Shown here piece after piece: positions 43,518 through 52,531 of a stretch of DNA of 64,000 nucleotides. The translations under genes were made by a program, and so were the position numbers. Location: assembly GCF_002067135.1 (NCBI RefSeq), contig NZ_CP020105.1, positions 3,906,001-3,970,000 on the forward strand, written 5' to 3'. Below the pieces are notes generated by a model, which saw only the letters and a program-made list of their open reading frames with translations, made no database searches and had not been told where the DNA came from. Source of the DNA: Spirosoma rigui. Its GTDB lineage: Bacteria > Bacteroidota > Bacteroidia > Cytophagales > Spirosomataceae. How positions within the stretch are numbered: position 1 is the stretch's first letter; every line of letters starts with the position of its first letter.

Positions 43518-44627
43518 TTATTTAGACTGGATGCTGTTGCCTACCGTTAGCTGGCTCAGATCCCAGGGCTGGGCGGGGTTGTGGCGCAGCTGGCCCTCCT
43601 GAATGACGAGGGGGCTGTCGAAATTGTTGTGGTAAAGCTGTCCCGTTCCCAAACCCTGGGGAAGCAGGTGTTTGAACTGGGCGGTATACTGCGCAACGGC
43701 GTTCAGGCCAATGTTCGATTCCAGGGCCGACGTAACCCACCAGCCAATATTGAGCCGCCCGGCCAGTTCGATCCACTCGTCGCAGTGTCGCATCCCCCCC
43801 AGCAGGGTAGGTTTGAGGATAATATACTGCGGCTGGATCTTTTTGAGCAGCCGAAATTTATGAACGTACTCCATCTGACCGATCAGCTCTTCGTCGAGGG
43901 CGATGGGCAGGGGTGAATGGCGGCACAGCTCTGCCATCAGGTCGGGCTGGCCCGCTTTGATGGGTTGCTCGATCGAATGCAGCCCGTAAGTAGCCAGCCG
44001 TTCGAGTTTTGCCATAGCCTCCGCCGGGCTGAACGCCCCGTTGGCGTCGACGCGCAGCGTGATCTGTTCCGGCGTGTAACGCTCGCGGATCATGGCCAGC
44101 AGTTCACACTCGGTTTCAAAATCAATGGCGCCGATCTTCAGCTTGATCGTTGTGTAGCCCGTCTGTAATTTTTCTTCGATCTGCTGGCGCATGAAGGCGG
44201 GACTTCCCATCCAGATCAGCCCGTTGATGGGCAGGGGGCGTAGGCCGTGGCTGAAATCGGATTCCCACAGCACCCGACGGCCACCGGCCAGAAAATCGAG
44301 CATGGCGGTTTCAAAACCGAACAGAATACTCGGAAACTCGGGGCTGATGACCTGGTTCAGAATAATGGGCAGGTTCCAGCTGAAGAGTTGCAGGTCGAGG
44401 TCGTTAAAATCCCGGCAGTACTGGGTCAGACTGGCTTCAAAATCAGGCCGATCGTCAAAGCTTAACCCTTTTAGCGGACCACATTCACCATAGCCCACCA
44501 CCGACGGATCCTCATCATCGCTCAGCCGGACGATGTACGTCGTTTTTTCCGTGAGGGTCCCGCGCGACGTACCCGCTTCAAAGCGAAACTGCAGGGTGTA
44601 TTTGAGATAGTCGACTTTGAGACTCAT
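43518..44627 (-). CDS. menC: o-Succinylbenzoate synthase-like enolase-superfamily enzyme
   Basis: The 369-residue protein belongs to the enolase superfamily of the MenC/dipeptide-epimerase group. Lys162 and Lys164 (IKLKIGA), Asp194 (RVDANGAF), Glu220, Asp245 (IALDEEL) and Lys272 (ILKPTLLGG) are the expected catalytic bases and Mg ligands. MenC dehydrates SHCHC to o-succinylbenzoate in menaquinone synthesis; racemase activity on amino acids is an alternative for this superfamily. No other men genes are in the window. Divergent from lpxK with overlapping promoter elements. Confidence 0.85.
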   Translation of the reverse strand: MSLKVDYLKYTLQFRFEAGTSRGTLTEKTTYIVRLSDDEDPSVVGYGECGPLKGLSFDDRPDFEASLTQYCRDFNDLDLQLFSWNLPIILNQVISPEFPSILFGFETAMLDFLAGGRRVLWESDFSHGLRPLPINGLIWMGSPAFMRQQIEEKLQTGYTTIKLKIGAIDFETECELLAMIRERYTPEQITLRVDANGAFSPAEAMAKLERLATYGLHSIEQPIKAGQPDLMAELCRHSPLPIALDEELIGQMEYVHKFRLLKKIQPQYIILKPTLLGGMRHCDEWIELAGRLNIGWWVTSALESNIGLNAVAQYTAQFKHLLPQGLGTGQLYHNNFDSPLVIQEGQLRHNPAQPWDLSQLTVGNSIQSK

Positions 44628-44661
44628 TTGTCCGGTGGGTGATGGCGGGCGTTCACAATCC

Positions 44662-44678
44662 TAAAAGTACTACTTTTG
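44662..44678. promoter_or_regulatory. Overlapping divergent -7 elements of menC and lpxK
   Basis: Within CTAAAAGTACTACTTTTGA the plus strand reads TACTTTTG (44671-44678, for lpxK) and the minus strand TACTTTTA (44662-44669, for menC), the second with one mismatch to TAnnTTTG. The two boxes nearly touch, so only one polymerase could bind at a time. Confidence 0.5.
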
Positions 44679-44697
44679 ACCGCTCAAAAAAGCCAAC

Positions 44698-45777
44698 GTG
44701 ACTAAATTATTAGTGAAGCAAAACTGCCTGTTCTGGTTACTAAGGCCCCTGAGTTGGGTTTACGGCTTGATAACGGATGTCCGTAATTGGCTGTTTGACA
44801 AGGAATTATTTGCCGGATATGCGCCCGATACCTTCAGCGTGAGCGTGGGAAATCTGACCGTGGGCGGAACCGGAAAAACGCCCATGACCGAATATCTGAT
44901 TAAACGGCAGGTTTTGACGGTCGATACCGGTAGCCCCGAAACGGCAACCCTGAGCCGGGGCTATGGCCGGCAGACAAAAGGATTCCGGGAGGCTGGCCCC
45001 GCCGATACGGCAGCGACGATCGGCGACGAGCCGCTGCAACTTTACCGGAAATTTGGACCGCGGGTGCGGGTTTTCGTGGGTGAGCGCCGGGCGCCAGCCA
45101 TCCAGCGCATCCAGGCCAGCTACCCCGCCATCCGCCGGATACTGCTCGATGATGCTTACCAGCACCGGGCAGTCCGACCCCATCTGAATGTATTGCTGAT
45201 GGATTACAACCGGCCTTTCTACACGGATCACCCATTTCCGGCCGGTCGGCTCCGCGAACGGCGGCACGGGGCCCGCCGGGCGGATTGTGTTGTGGTCACC
45301 AAATGCCCGATCGATCTTCCCGAATCGGACACCCAGCCGATCCGGGAAGCCGTCAGCCGCTATACCCGGACCGGGACCCCCGTTTTTTTCGCCGGGCTCC
45401 ACTACGGTCGTCCCGTGTCGTTCGCTACCGGGCAACCCGCCGATTACCTGCGGGAAGTTGTGCTGGTATCGGGGCTGGCCAGCGCAGATCCGCTGGAACA
45501 ATACGTCCGACAAACGTACTCCCTGAAGGCGCATATCCGCTATGCCGACCATCGGGTGTATACCCGCTCGGACATCGACTCCTTTCGCCGGGCGCTGACG
45601 CCGGGTGTGGCACTGCTGACCACTGAGAAAGACTGGGTCAAGCTCGACGCCCTGTTGACCCCCGGCGAACGGGATGCCCTTTCCCTGTACTACCTGCCGG
45701 TAGAACTCGTTTTTCTGGGCGACGATGGGCGGGCGTTTAACCGGTTCGTGACCGATGCAAGCCTTAAATTTCGTTAA
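44698..45777 (+). CDS. lpxK: Tetraacyldisaccharide 4'-kinase
   Basis: LpxK phosphorylates the lipid A precursor at the 4' position on the cytoplasmic side of the inner membrane. The 359-residue enzyme has an N-terminal membrane-associated helix and the P-loop SVGNLTVGGTGKTP at residues 49-62, followed by LSRGYGR, the Mg site DDAYQHRAV and VTKCP. The start codon is GTG. The promoter element lies 20 bases upstream. The following porin gene begins after 52 bases. Confidence 0.95.
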   Translation: MTKLLVKQNCLFWLLRPLSWVYGLITDVRNWLFDKELFAGYAPDTFSVSVGNLTVGGTGKTPMTEYLIKRQVLTVDTGSPETATLSRGYGRQTKGFREAGPADTAATIGDEPLQLYRKFGPRVRVFVGERRAPAIQRIQASYPAIRRILLDDAYQHRAVRPHLNVLLMDYNRPFYTDHPFPAGRLRERRHGARRADCVVVTKCPIDLPESDTQPIREAVSRYTRTGTPVFFAGLHYGRPVSFATGQPADYLREVVLVSGLASADPLEQYVRQTYSLKAHIRYADHRVYTRSDIDSFRRALTPGVALLTTEKDWVKLDALLTPGERDALSLYYLPVELVFLGDDGRAFNRFVTDASLKFR

Positions 45778-45816
45778 CGGAGCCCGGCATTGTTCGGGCT
45801 GTCTGCTGATTTGGCG

Positions 45817-45824
45817 TACTTTTG
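45817..45824 (+). promoter_or_regulatory. -7 element of the porin gene
   Basis: TACTTTTG matches TAnnTTTG and ends five bases before the ATG at 45830, so a leaderless or near-leaderless transcript is expected. Confidence 0.5.
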
Positions 45825-45829
45825 ATGCA

Positions 45830-47869
45830 ATGAATCGACGTTTTAGGGTACTCATTTTTTTAGTTTTTCTGGCCACCACGGGCTGGGCGCAGCAATTTCC
45901 CGGCGGCACACAACTGCCCAACGGGTTTGGCGGGCAGCAGGGGCGTCCCGGCAGCTTCTCCAGCACGAGCAGCAGCACGTCGGGCAACGGGATCGATGAC
46001 TCGACAAAAGTCATTTACGGGCCCACCTCCACCCGCTTTTATCTGGAAGACGACCTCTTCAACAACCGAAAAAAACTGTACACCGTCGATACGACGATGG
46101 ACGAGGTGCACCGGTTTACCTACGTCCAGCGCAGCCAGAATCAGTACCAGGACCTGGGTAACCTGGGCACACCCATGCGGCCGGTTTTCGTGCAGATGCC
46201 CCAGCAACTGGGCGCGCAGACGGGCTACTACGCGTTCTCGCCCTACGCCTACCAGACCATGAGTGTCCGGTATTTCGACACCAAGTCGCCCTTCTCGGAT
46301 ATGTACCTCGCGCTGGGCGGCCGTAACCAGAACATCCTTCGCTTCGACTTCACCCAGAATGTCAACCCCCGCTGGAATCTTGGTTTCAACGTGCAGCGGT
46401 TTACCTCCCAGAAGCAGTTTGGTACCAGCGGTGCCAACGATCCCAATAAGCTGCTGGCGCAGAACTGGGGTTTCCTGGGACATACCAACTACCGGTCGAA
46501 AAACGATAAATACACCCTGCTGGTCCATTTTATCAACATGAACCACAGCCTCGATGAACAGGGCGGTGTGCTGCCGGGCCAGCGCATCGGGGCGGAGGGG
46601 GATACCCTGTCGATCATTTACAACTACGAAGGGGATGCCCGGTTAACGGGTGGTGGCCCGGCTTCTCTGCCCCGCAAAGGACCCAACGGCCGCGAAATCC
46701 GGAACGACTGGCACGTATATCACCAGTATGTGCTGGACCAGGGTATCCAGGTCTTCCACCGGCTCGACTACCGGCGGCAGAAAAACTTCTACCAGGACGA
46801 CACCCTGCGCCTGAATCAGTCGACGCGCGACGTGTTCGGGCAGACGGTACCGGGTTTTTATCCGGCCATCGTGGGTGACTCATCGAGTATTTTCCAGGAC
46901 GCCCGCTTTCGCCTGGTCGAGAATATGTTCGGGCTGAAAGGAATTTACCAGCGGAAAGGGTCGGCGTTCAACTACCGGGCTTACCTGCGGAACCGGATCT
47001 ACGGGCAGTATACCCGCTACAACATCGCCCGAAACCGGTATAACGAGTACGAAACCCGCCGGACGGAAACGTTTCTGGGGGGCTGGCTGGGGTATTACCT
47101 GCCCGACAGTCTGTCGCGTATAACGGCCGAAGCCGAGTACCAGGTAGGAGGAGGATTCCGGTTGCAGGGGCAGCTGGAGAGTAAATTTCTGACGGCGGGC
47201 TACACGGCCATGCTTACCGACCCCACGCTGCTGCAGGAGCGGTACCAGAGCGCCATTTTTTCCTGGCGGAACAACTTCAGGCTGCGGGGCTATAATTACG
47301 CCTATGGCCGGCTAAACCTGAAATACCGGAAATTACAGTTGCAGCCGAGCATCGACTATTACCTGCTCAGCAACTACACGTATTTCGATACGGCAGCCAT
47401 TGCCCAGCAGGCTACGGGTTCGTTCAGCGTCCTGCGGACCGGCCTCAACTACAGCCTGGGGGTGGGCAAACTGTTGTTGTCGGGGCAGGCGTATTATACC
47501 GTACAATCCCGGACCGATATTTTGCGGTCGCCCCCCGTTTTCCTCAACTCCCGCATCCAATATGAGTTCCTGTACGCCAAAGTGCTTTATATCCAGGCGG
47601 GGGTTGATCTGAACTACAAATCGGCCTACTACGCCGACGCCTACATGCCCGTTACCCAGCAGTTTTACCTCCAGAACCAGCAAAAAGTGGAGGGCTACGT
47701 CCTGGCCGATCTGTTTGCCAACCTGCGGGTGAACCGGACCCGGCTTTTTGTCAAACTTACCCACGCCAACCAGGGCCTGTTCCAGCGGCCGGGCTATTTT
47801 GTGGCCCCCGGTTTCCTGCAGATGCGCCGGGGATTTGCCTTCGGCGTCGACTGGTATTTGTTTGATTAA
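45830..47869 (+). CDS. Putative outer membrane porin
   Basis: A 679-residue beta-barrel protein (signal ending TGWAQ) with many alternating strands rich in Tyr, Arg and Gln (RYFDTKSPFSDMYLALGGR, IYGQYTRYNIARNRYNEYET and others). It fits the Bacteroidota putative porin family (Porin_10). Start at 45830 is chosen because it begins with a signal peptide and follows a promoter element; the earlier ATG lies inside lpxK. Substrate unknown. Confidence 0.8.
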   Translation: MNRRFRVLIFLVFLATTGWAQQFPGGTQLPNGFGGQQGRPGSFSSTSSSTSGNGIDDSTKVIYGPTSTRFYLEDDLFNNRKKLYTVDTTMDEVHRFTYVQRSQNQYQDLGNLGTPMRPVFVQMPQQLGAQTGYYAFSPYAYQTMSVRYFDTKSPFSDMYLALGGRNQNILRFDFTQNVNPRWNLGFNVQRFTSQKQFGTSGANDPNKLLAQNWGFLGHTNYRSKNDKYTLLVHFINMNHSLDEQGGVLPGQRIGAEGDTLSIIYNYEGDARLTGGGPASLPRKGPNGREIRNDWHVYHQYVLDQGIQVFHRLDYRRQKNFYQDDTLRLNQSTRDVFGQTVPGFYPAIVGDSSSIFQDARFRLVENMFGLKGIYQRKGSAFNYRAYLRNRIYGQYTRYNIARNRYNEYETRRTETFLGGWLGYYLPDSLSRITAEAEYQVGGGFRLQGQLESKFLTAGYTAMLTDPTLLQERYQSAIFSWRNNFRLRGYNYAYGRLNLKYRKLQLQPSIDYYLLSNYTYFDTAAIAQQATGSFSVLRTGLNYSLGVGKLLLSGQAYYTVQSRTDILRSPPVFLNSRIQYEFLYAKVLYIQAGVDLNYKSAYYADAYMPVTQQFYLQNQQKVEGYVLADLFANLRVNRTRLFVKLTHANQGLFQRPGYFVAPGFLQMRRGFAFGVDWYLFD

Positions 47870-47959
47870 CCCCCAAAAACGGGTAATACCTGTCCGTTTA
47901 CCCCTTTGTTACTATATTCGGGCGTTATTACTGAATAACGCTTACAAACTTTTCTCTGC

Positions 47960-49705
47960 ATGGACTCTTTTCAGATTCAAAAAGCCCCAACCCAGTACGA
48001 TGTCGCTATTGTTGGCTCCGGTGCGGGAGGGGGTATGGCCGCCTACACGCTGGCAAAAGCGGGTGCCAAGGTGGTCCTGCTGGAAGCAGGTGGCTATTTC
48101 GACCCCGCCGACCCAAAGTATATTACCCAATTGAAATGGCCGTGGGAGTCGCCCCGGCGCGGAGCGGGTACGACCCGGGCGTTTGGTGATTTTGATGCGG
48201 CCTGGGGGGGCTGGGATATTGAAGGGGAACCCTATACAACAGCGCCGGGTACCGAATTTCACTGGTTCCGGTCGCGGATGCTGGGGGGACGGACCAACCA
48301 CTGGGGGCGTATCTCTCTCCGGTTCGGTCCGGACGATTTCCGGCGTAAAAGCATGACCGGTATCGGCGAAGACTGGCCGATCGGGTATGACGATCTCAAA
48401 CCGTTCTACGACCGGGTCGATAAACTGATCGGCGTATTCGGATCGGTGGAGAACTTCCCCAACGAACCCGACGGAATTTTTCTGCCTGCTCCCAAGCCAC
48501 GGCTGCACGAGCTGATGATCCGGAAAGGGGCCAAGACCATCGGGATTCCAGTCCTGCCGTCGCGCCTGTCCATCCTGACCAAACCCATCAACGAAGAGCG
48601 GGGGGCGTGTTTTTACTGTAGCCAGTGCAGCCGGGGCTGTCAGGCCTACGCCGACTTTTCGTCGTCGTCGGTCCTGGTGAAGCCGGCCCTGAAAACGGGT
48701 AATGTAACGCTCATCAACGGAGCGATGGTGCGCGAAGTACTCACCGACCCGGCTTCGGGTCTGGCCACGGGCGTCAGCTACGTCGATACGCGTACCATGC
48801 AGGAAGTGACCGTGAAAGCCAAAACGGTCGTGCTGGCTGCCAGCGCGGGCGAAACGGCACGACTGCTACTCAACTCCAAATCGAGCCGTTTCTCAGCAGG
48901 TCTGGCCAACACCAGCGGGGTCGTTGGCAAATACATCAATGACTCGACGGGTGCCAGCCGGTCGGCGTTCGTACCGGCCCTGATGGACCGCAAACGCTAC
49001 AACGAAGACGGGGTGGGCGGTATGCACGTCTTTACCCCCTGGTGGCTCGACAACAAGAAACTCGATTTCCCGCGCGGCTACCACATCGAATACTGGGGCG
49101 GCATGGGAATGCCCGCCTACGGCTTCGGCTGGGGCGTTGAAGCCATGAACGGCATGATTCCCGGCCGCGATGGGAAGATGAAACCGGGTGGCGGTTACGG
49201 CGCGAGTCTGAAAGACGACTACCGTCGTTTCTACGGTGCTTATGTCGGGATGGCCGGCCGCGGTGAACCCGTCCCGCTGGAAAGCAACTATTGCGAAATT
49301 GACCCCAACGTGGTCGATAAATACGGTATTCCGGTCCTGCGGTTCAACTACAAGTGGTCGCAGAACGAGATCAACCAGGCCAAGCACATGCAGGATACCT
49401 TCGAGGAGATCATCCACTCCATGGGCGGTATTGCCCTGGGCGAAAAGCCCGGTGCCAGCACCAACTACGGCCTGGCTGAGCCGGGTAAGATCATCCACGA
49501 GGTTGGAACGGCCCGGATGGGCAACGACGCCAAATCGTCGGCACTGAACAAATTCCAGCAGGCCCACGACGTGAAGAACCTGTTCGTGGTGGATGCGGCT
49601 GCATTCCCCTCGCAGGGTGACAAAAACGTAACCTGGACCATCCTGGCCAGTTCAATGCGGACGAGCGAATATTTAATCGATCAGGTGAAGAAGAAAAACA
49701 TTTAA
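47960..49705 (+). CDS. GMC-family dehydrogenase with Fe-S-type cysteine cluster
   Basis: The 581-residue flavoprotein begins with an FAD-binding fold VAIVGSGAGGGMAAYTLAKA and ends in the GMC C-terminal domain with HEVGTARMG and VDAAAFPSQGDKNVTWTIL. Between them, ACFYCSQCSRGC holds four cysteines, as in FAD-dependent glucose dehydrogenases and fructose dehydrogenase that carry a 3Fe-4S or 4Fe-4S cluster. Such enzymes oxidise sugars or alcohols and pass electrons to a cytochrome. Its partner subunit follows after seven bases. Substrate unknown. Confidence 0.93.
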   Translation: MDSFQIQKAPTQYDVAIVGSGAGGGMAAYTLAKAGAKVVLLEAGGYFDPADPKYITQLKWPWESPRRGAGTTRAFGDFDAAWGGWDIEGEPYTTAPGTEFHWFRSRMLGGRTNHWGRISLRFGPDDFRRKSMTGIGEDWPIGYDDLKPFYDRVDKLIGVFGSVENFPNEPDGIFLPAPKPRLHELMIRKGAKTIGIPVLPSRLSILTKPINEERGACFYCSQCSRGCQAYADFSSSSVLVKPALKTGNVTLINGAMVREVLTDPASGLATGVSYVDTRTMQEVTVKAKTVVLAASAGETARLLLNSKSSRFSAGLANTSGVVGKYINDSTGASRSAFVPALMDRKRYNEDGVGGMHVFTPWWLDNKKLDFPRGYHIEYWGGMGMPAYGFGWGVEAMNGMIPGRDGKMKPGGGYGASLKDDYRRFYGAYVGMAGRGEPVPLESNYCEIDPNVVDKYGIPVLRFNYKWSQNEINQAKHMQDTFEEIIHSMGGIALGEKPGASTNYGLAEPGKIIHEVGTARMGNDAKSSALNKFQQAHDVKNLFVVDAAAFPSQGDKNVTWTILASSMRTSEYLIDQVKKKNI

Positions 49706-49712
49706 CGGCAAT

Positions 49713-50351
49713 ATGAAACGCAGAGACTCCCTTAAAGCCCTATCCCTTACCGGTTTTGGCCTGGCCGTTGGGCCCGTTGAAGCCGCAGTGCCCGCACCAC
49801 CTGACGTTAAGCCGCTTAAAATTCCGGGTGGACGCCAGAAGTTCGAAGCCGAGCGCGACGCCAAGCTCATGAGCGAGAAATTCTTCACGCCCCATGAGTT
49901 GCAGACCGTTACGGTGCTGTCAGATATCATCATCCCCGCCGACGAGCGGTCGGGGAGTGCTTCGCAGGCGGGCGTTCCGGCTTTCATCGAGTTCATGATG
50001 AAGGACCAGCCCCAGAACCAGACCCCCATGCGGGGCGGTATCCGCTGGCTCGACAACACCTGCAAGAAGCGCTATAGCAAGCCGTTTGTGGAGTGTACCA
50101 AGGCTCAGCAGATCGATATGGTCGACCAGATTGCGTACCCTAAACTGGCCAAACCGGACATGACGCAGGGGGCGTCCTTCTTTACGATGATGCGCAACCT
50201 GACGGCTACGGGCTTTTATACCAGCCAGATAGGCATCAAAGACCTGGGCTACGTGGGTAACGTGCCCAACCAGTGGGAGGGTGTGCCCGCCGACGTGCTC
50301 AAGCAGTACGGCCTGTCGTATGAAGAGCGCGAGATGACCTCGGGAAAATAG
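49713..50351 (+). CDS. Gluconate 2-dehydrogenase subunit 3-like small subunit
   Basis: The 212-residue protein starts MKRRDSLKALSLTGFGLAVG, with a twin-arginine-type leader, and matches the small 'subunit 3' of membrane-bound sugar dehydrogenases (TPHELQTVTVLSDIIIPADE, then GVPAFIEFMM). The leader can carry the flavin subunit across the membrane as a folded complex. It lies seven bases after the GMC gene; no cytochrome subunit follows, so electrons may go to a separate cytochrome. A strong terminator ends the pair. Confidence 0.9.
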   Translation: MKRRDSLKALSLTGFGLAVGPVEAAVPAPPDVKPLKIPGGRQKFEAERDAKLMSEKFFTPHELQTVTVLSDIIIPADERSGSASQAGVPAFIEFMMKDQPQNQTPMRGGIRWLDNTCKKRYSKPFVECTKAQQIDMVDQIAYPKLAKPDMTQGASFFTMMRNLTATGFYTSQIGIKDLGYVGNVPNQWEGVPADVLKQYGLSYEEREMTSGK

Positions 50352-50370
50352 ACGAAAACTAAAAATGAAA

Positions 50371-50410
50371 ACAAAAACGGCCTTCACTAGTCAGTGAGGG
50401 CCGTTTTTGT
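50371..50410. terminator. Bidirectional intrinsic terminator
   Basis: ACAAAAACGGCC pairs with GGCCGTTTTTGT, with TCACT/AGTGA in the inner stem. Lies between the plus-strand dehydrogenase pair and the minus-strand response regulator (stop at 50423). Confidence 0.9.
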
Positions 50411-50422
50411 TGGTAAGGCTAA

Positions 50423-51145
50423 CTACCCGATACGGTACTTCCGCTCAAACTCCGCAACATAACTGCTGCCAACGGGGATTTCCTGCGCACCGATAAAAAG
50501 TTTGGTTCGCTGAAAGGAACGGATGCGGGCCAAGGGAACGATAAAGGACTTATGCACCCGGCAAAAATCGCGGTCGGGCAGCCGCCCTTCCAGGGCCTTA
50601 AGCGACAGGCGGCTGAGAAACGGGCGGGGCTGCTGGCTCGTATAAATCTTGACGTAATCCTTCAACCCTTCCACGTACAGAATTTCGTCGAAGAAAATCT
50701 TGATCTCGCGGTACTCGGAGAAAATGAAAAAAAAGCTCCGTTCGGCGGGCGCGGGTGGGGTGGGTTCGCTGGCCGACAGCCGCAGCTGAAACAGTTCGTA
50801 AGCCTTGCTTACCGCCTTCTGGAACCGCTCGAAGGGAATGGGCTTGAGCAGGTAATCGACAACGGCGAGTTCGTAACCTTCCAGGGCGTACTGCTCATAG
50901 GCCGTTGTGAAAATAACCATCGGTGGATCACTCAGGGTCCTAAGGAATTGAATGCCCGTCTGGGTAGGCATCTGAATGTCCAGAAACAGCAGATCGATCG
51001 ATTCCCGCCGGAGCAGGTCGGAGGCCGCGAGGGGGCTGGAGAACTGACCGGCCAACGTAAGAAAAGGAACACGACGGATGTCGTCGGCCAGGATCTCCAG
51101 CGCAAACGGTTCATCGTCAATGGCCAGGCAACGCATGGGTGTCAT
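50423..51145 (-). CDS. LytTR-type response regulator
   Basis: The 240-residue regulator has a receiver domain (CLAIDDEPFALEILADDIRR; phospho-Asp in LLFLDIQMPTQTG; Lys in DYLLKPIPFERF) and a C-terminal LytTR DNA-binding domain (ILYVEGLKDYVKIYT, then FCRVHKSFIVPLARIRSF). LytTR proteins bind short direct repeats. Its start overlaps the end of the LytS-like kinase by about 29 bases, so the two are translated together. Target genes unknown. Confidence 0.95.
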   Translation of the reverse strand: MTPMRCLAIDDEPFALEILADDIRRVPFLTLAGQFSSPLAASDLLRRESIDLLFLDIQMPTQTGIQFLRTLSDPPMVIFTTAYEQYALEGYELAVVDYLLKPIPFERFQKAVSKAYELFQLRLSASEPTPPAPAERSFFFIFSEYREIKIFFDEILYVEGLKDYVKIYTSQQPRPFLSRLSLKALEGRLPDRDFCRVHKSFIVPLARIRSFQRTKLFIGAQEIPVGSSYVAEFERKYRIG

Positions 51146-52241
51146 GGTGTAGGTGAAGGGTTAACGCCACGCGGAAGAGGCCGTTTTCGTTCGTAAGGGT
51201 GATCTCGTGCCGGTGGGCGTAGTGAAGCGCCAGCCGTTTCCGAACGTTGGCTACGCCGATGCCCGAACCGGGGTCCGGCTCGGCAGTAGATGGCTCGCCC
51301 GCGGGCGGGGCCGGGTTCTCGGTCACAAAGGTAAGGGTGTCGTCGGTAACGGCCAGCGCAATGTGAATGTGACCGGGCTGCTGGCCGTGGATACCGTATT
51401 TGAAGGCATTTTCGACAAATGGAATGAACAGCAGCGGTTCGATCGGGTGCGCGTCGATGTCGCCCGTGTGGTGAAACGTAACCGTGTGCAGGTCGGTGAG
51501 CCGCATCTTTTGCAGGTCAATGTAATCCTGAAGGTGCTGAACCTCTTTCCGCAGGGGAACGCTATCCTGCTGCGCCTGGTACAGCATGTACCGCAGCAGC
51601 TGGGCCAGCGTGACTACTGCGGCTTCGGTCTGGTCGGATTTGCGACGCGCCAGCCAGCGGATGTTGTTGAGCGTGTTAAAGAGAAAATGGGGACTTACTT
51701 GCAGCTTCAGCATGGCCAGCTCGGTAGAGACTTTCTCCAGCATGATCTGCTGCTGCAGCGCCTGAGAACGCGTGTGGTTGCGAAACAGCGCGATCATTGA
51801 ACTCACCAGTAACACCCCGGCCAGCGACAGAATGGTGCCTAGCACCCCGGGCCAGGGGCTGTGCGGTCCCGGACCGGCTGGCCGCCCGGGGGGTACCGTG
51901 CCGTCGGGCCAGGATGGAGGGGGGGCATCGGGGTGCATTGCCGATGGAGGAAACACGTAAAAGCACAGCACTTTAAGCACGACGACGCTCACCAGCATGA
52001 CCCCCACCAGCAGCGCAAACCGGCGGGTGCGCTGGTGCAGGAGCAGCGCGGGCGTCAGCTGGTGCAGGTTGACATAAAAGAATGTGATCATCAGCCCGCC
52101 CGTCAGCAGCTGGGCCATGCCAATACTGATCAGGTCCTGTCGGTTCAGCAGGAAATCGGGTAGCGTCAGCAGAGGCAGATTAAGGAAGACCGCCCAGCCA
52201 ATGGCGTGGAACCAGCCCTCGTAGCGTTCGAAAAATTTCAT
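51117..52241 (-). CDS. LytS-type sensor histidine kinase
   Basis: The 374-residue kinase has an N-terminal block of four membrane segments (residues about 10-165), a Pro-rich loop, then a His_kinase domain with the phospho-His in LKLQVSPHFLFNTLNNIRWL and a shortened HATPase (IPFVENAFKYGI, GSGIGVANVRKRL). This is the standard partner of a LytTR regulator in Bacteroidota; the overlapping gene downstream is that regulator. The signal sensed is unknown. Confidence 0.94.
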   Translation of the reverse strand: MKFFERYEGWFHAIGWAVFLNLPLLTLPDFLLNRQDLISIGMAQLLTGGLMITFFYVNLHQLTPALLLHQRTRRFALLVGVMLVSVVVLKVLCFYVFPPSAMHPDAPPPSWPDGTVPPGRPAGPGPHSPWPGVLGTILSLAGVLLVSSMIALFRNHTRSQALQQQIMLEKVSTELAMLKLQVSPHFLFNTLNNIRWLARRKSDQTEAAVVTLAQLLRYMLYQAQQDSVPLRKEVQHLQDYIDLQKMRLTDLHTVTFHHTGDIDAHPIEPLLFIPFVENAFKYGIHGQQPGHIHIALAVTDDTLTFVTENPAPPAGEPSTAEPDPGSGIGVANVRKRLALHYAHRHEITLTNENGLFRVALTLHLHHDTHALPGH

Positions 52242-52531
52242 GGCGTGACAAAGTAAGCAGCCCGCCCGGAAGGATAACTATTCCGGGAAACGTCTGTCGA
52301 CGTAGGGCGTATGTTTGCCGACCTGGATGACAATCCCCCCTCGTTGCGGCCGAATTAAACAATCATTAAGCTTAGGAAAGAAATGGCAGGGTAGTGGCCT
52401 GATCCACAGCATACTAGTACGTTGACAGGCGCTGAACGCGGAATAGATGACTACTGAATTGCAACACCGGGATAGTTTCTATCGTAGTAGTTGTTAGATA
52501 CCAAGACAGACAACTAATCCTATTGACTAAG
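52242..52531. other. Divergent intergenic region between LytS kinase and S41 peptidase
   Basis: No gene is seen in these 290 bases. It probably holds both divergent promoters; a TTGACA at about 52422-52427 is present without a clear TAnnTTTG partner. Confidence 0.35.

Noticed and set aside
44806..46014. 402-codon minus-strand frame
   Set aside because: It is antisense to lpxK and the porin start, both clear genes, and has no recognised motifs.
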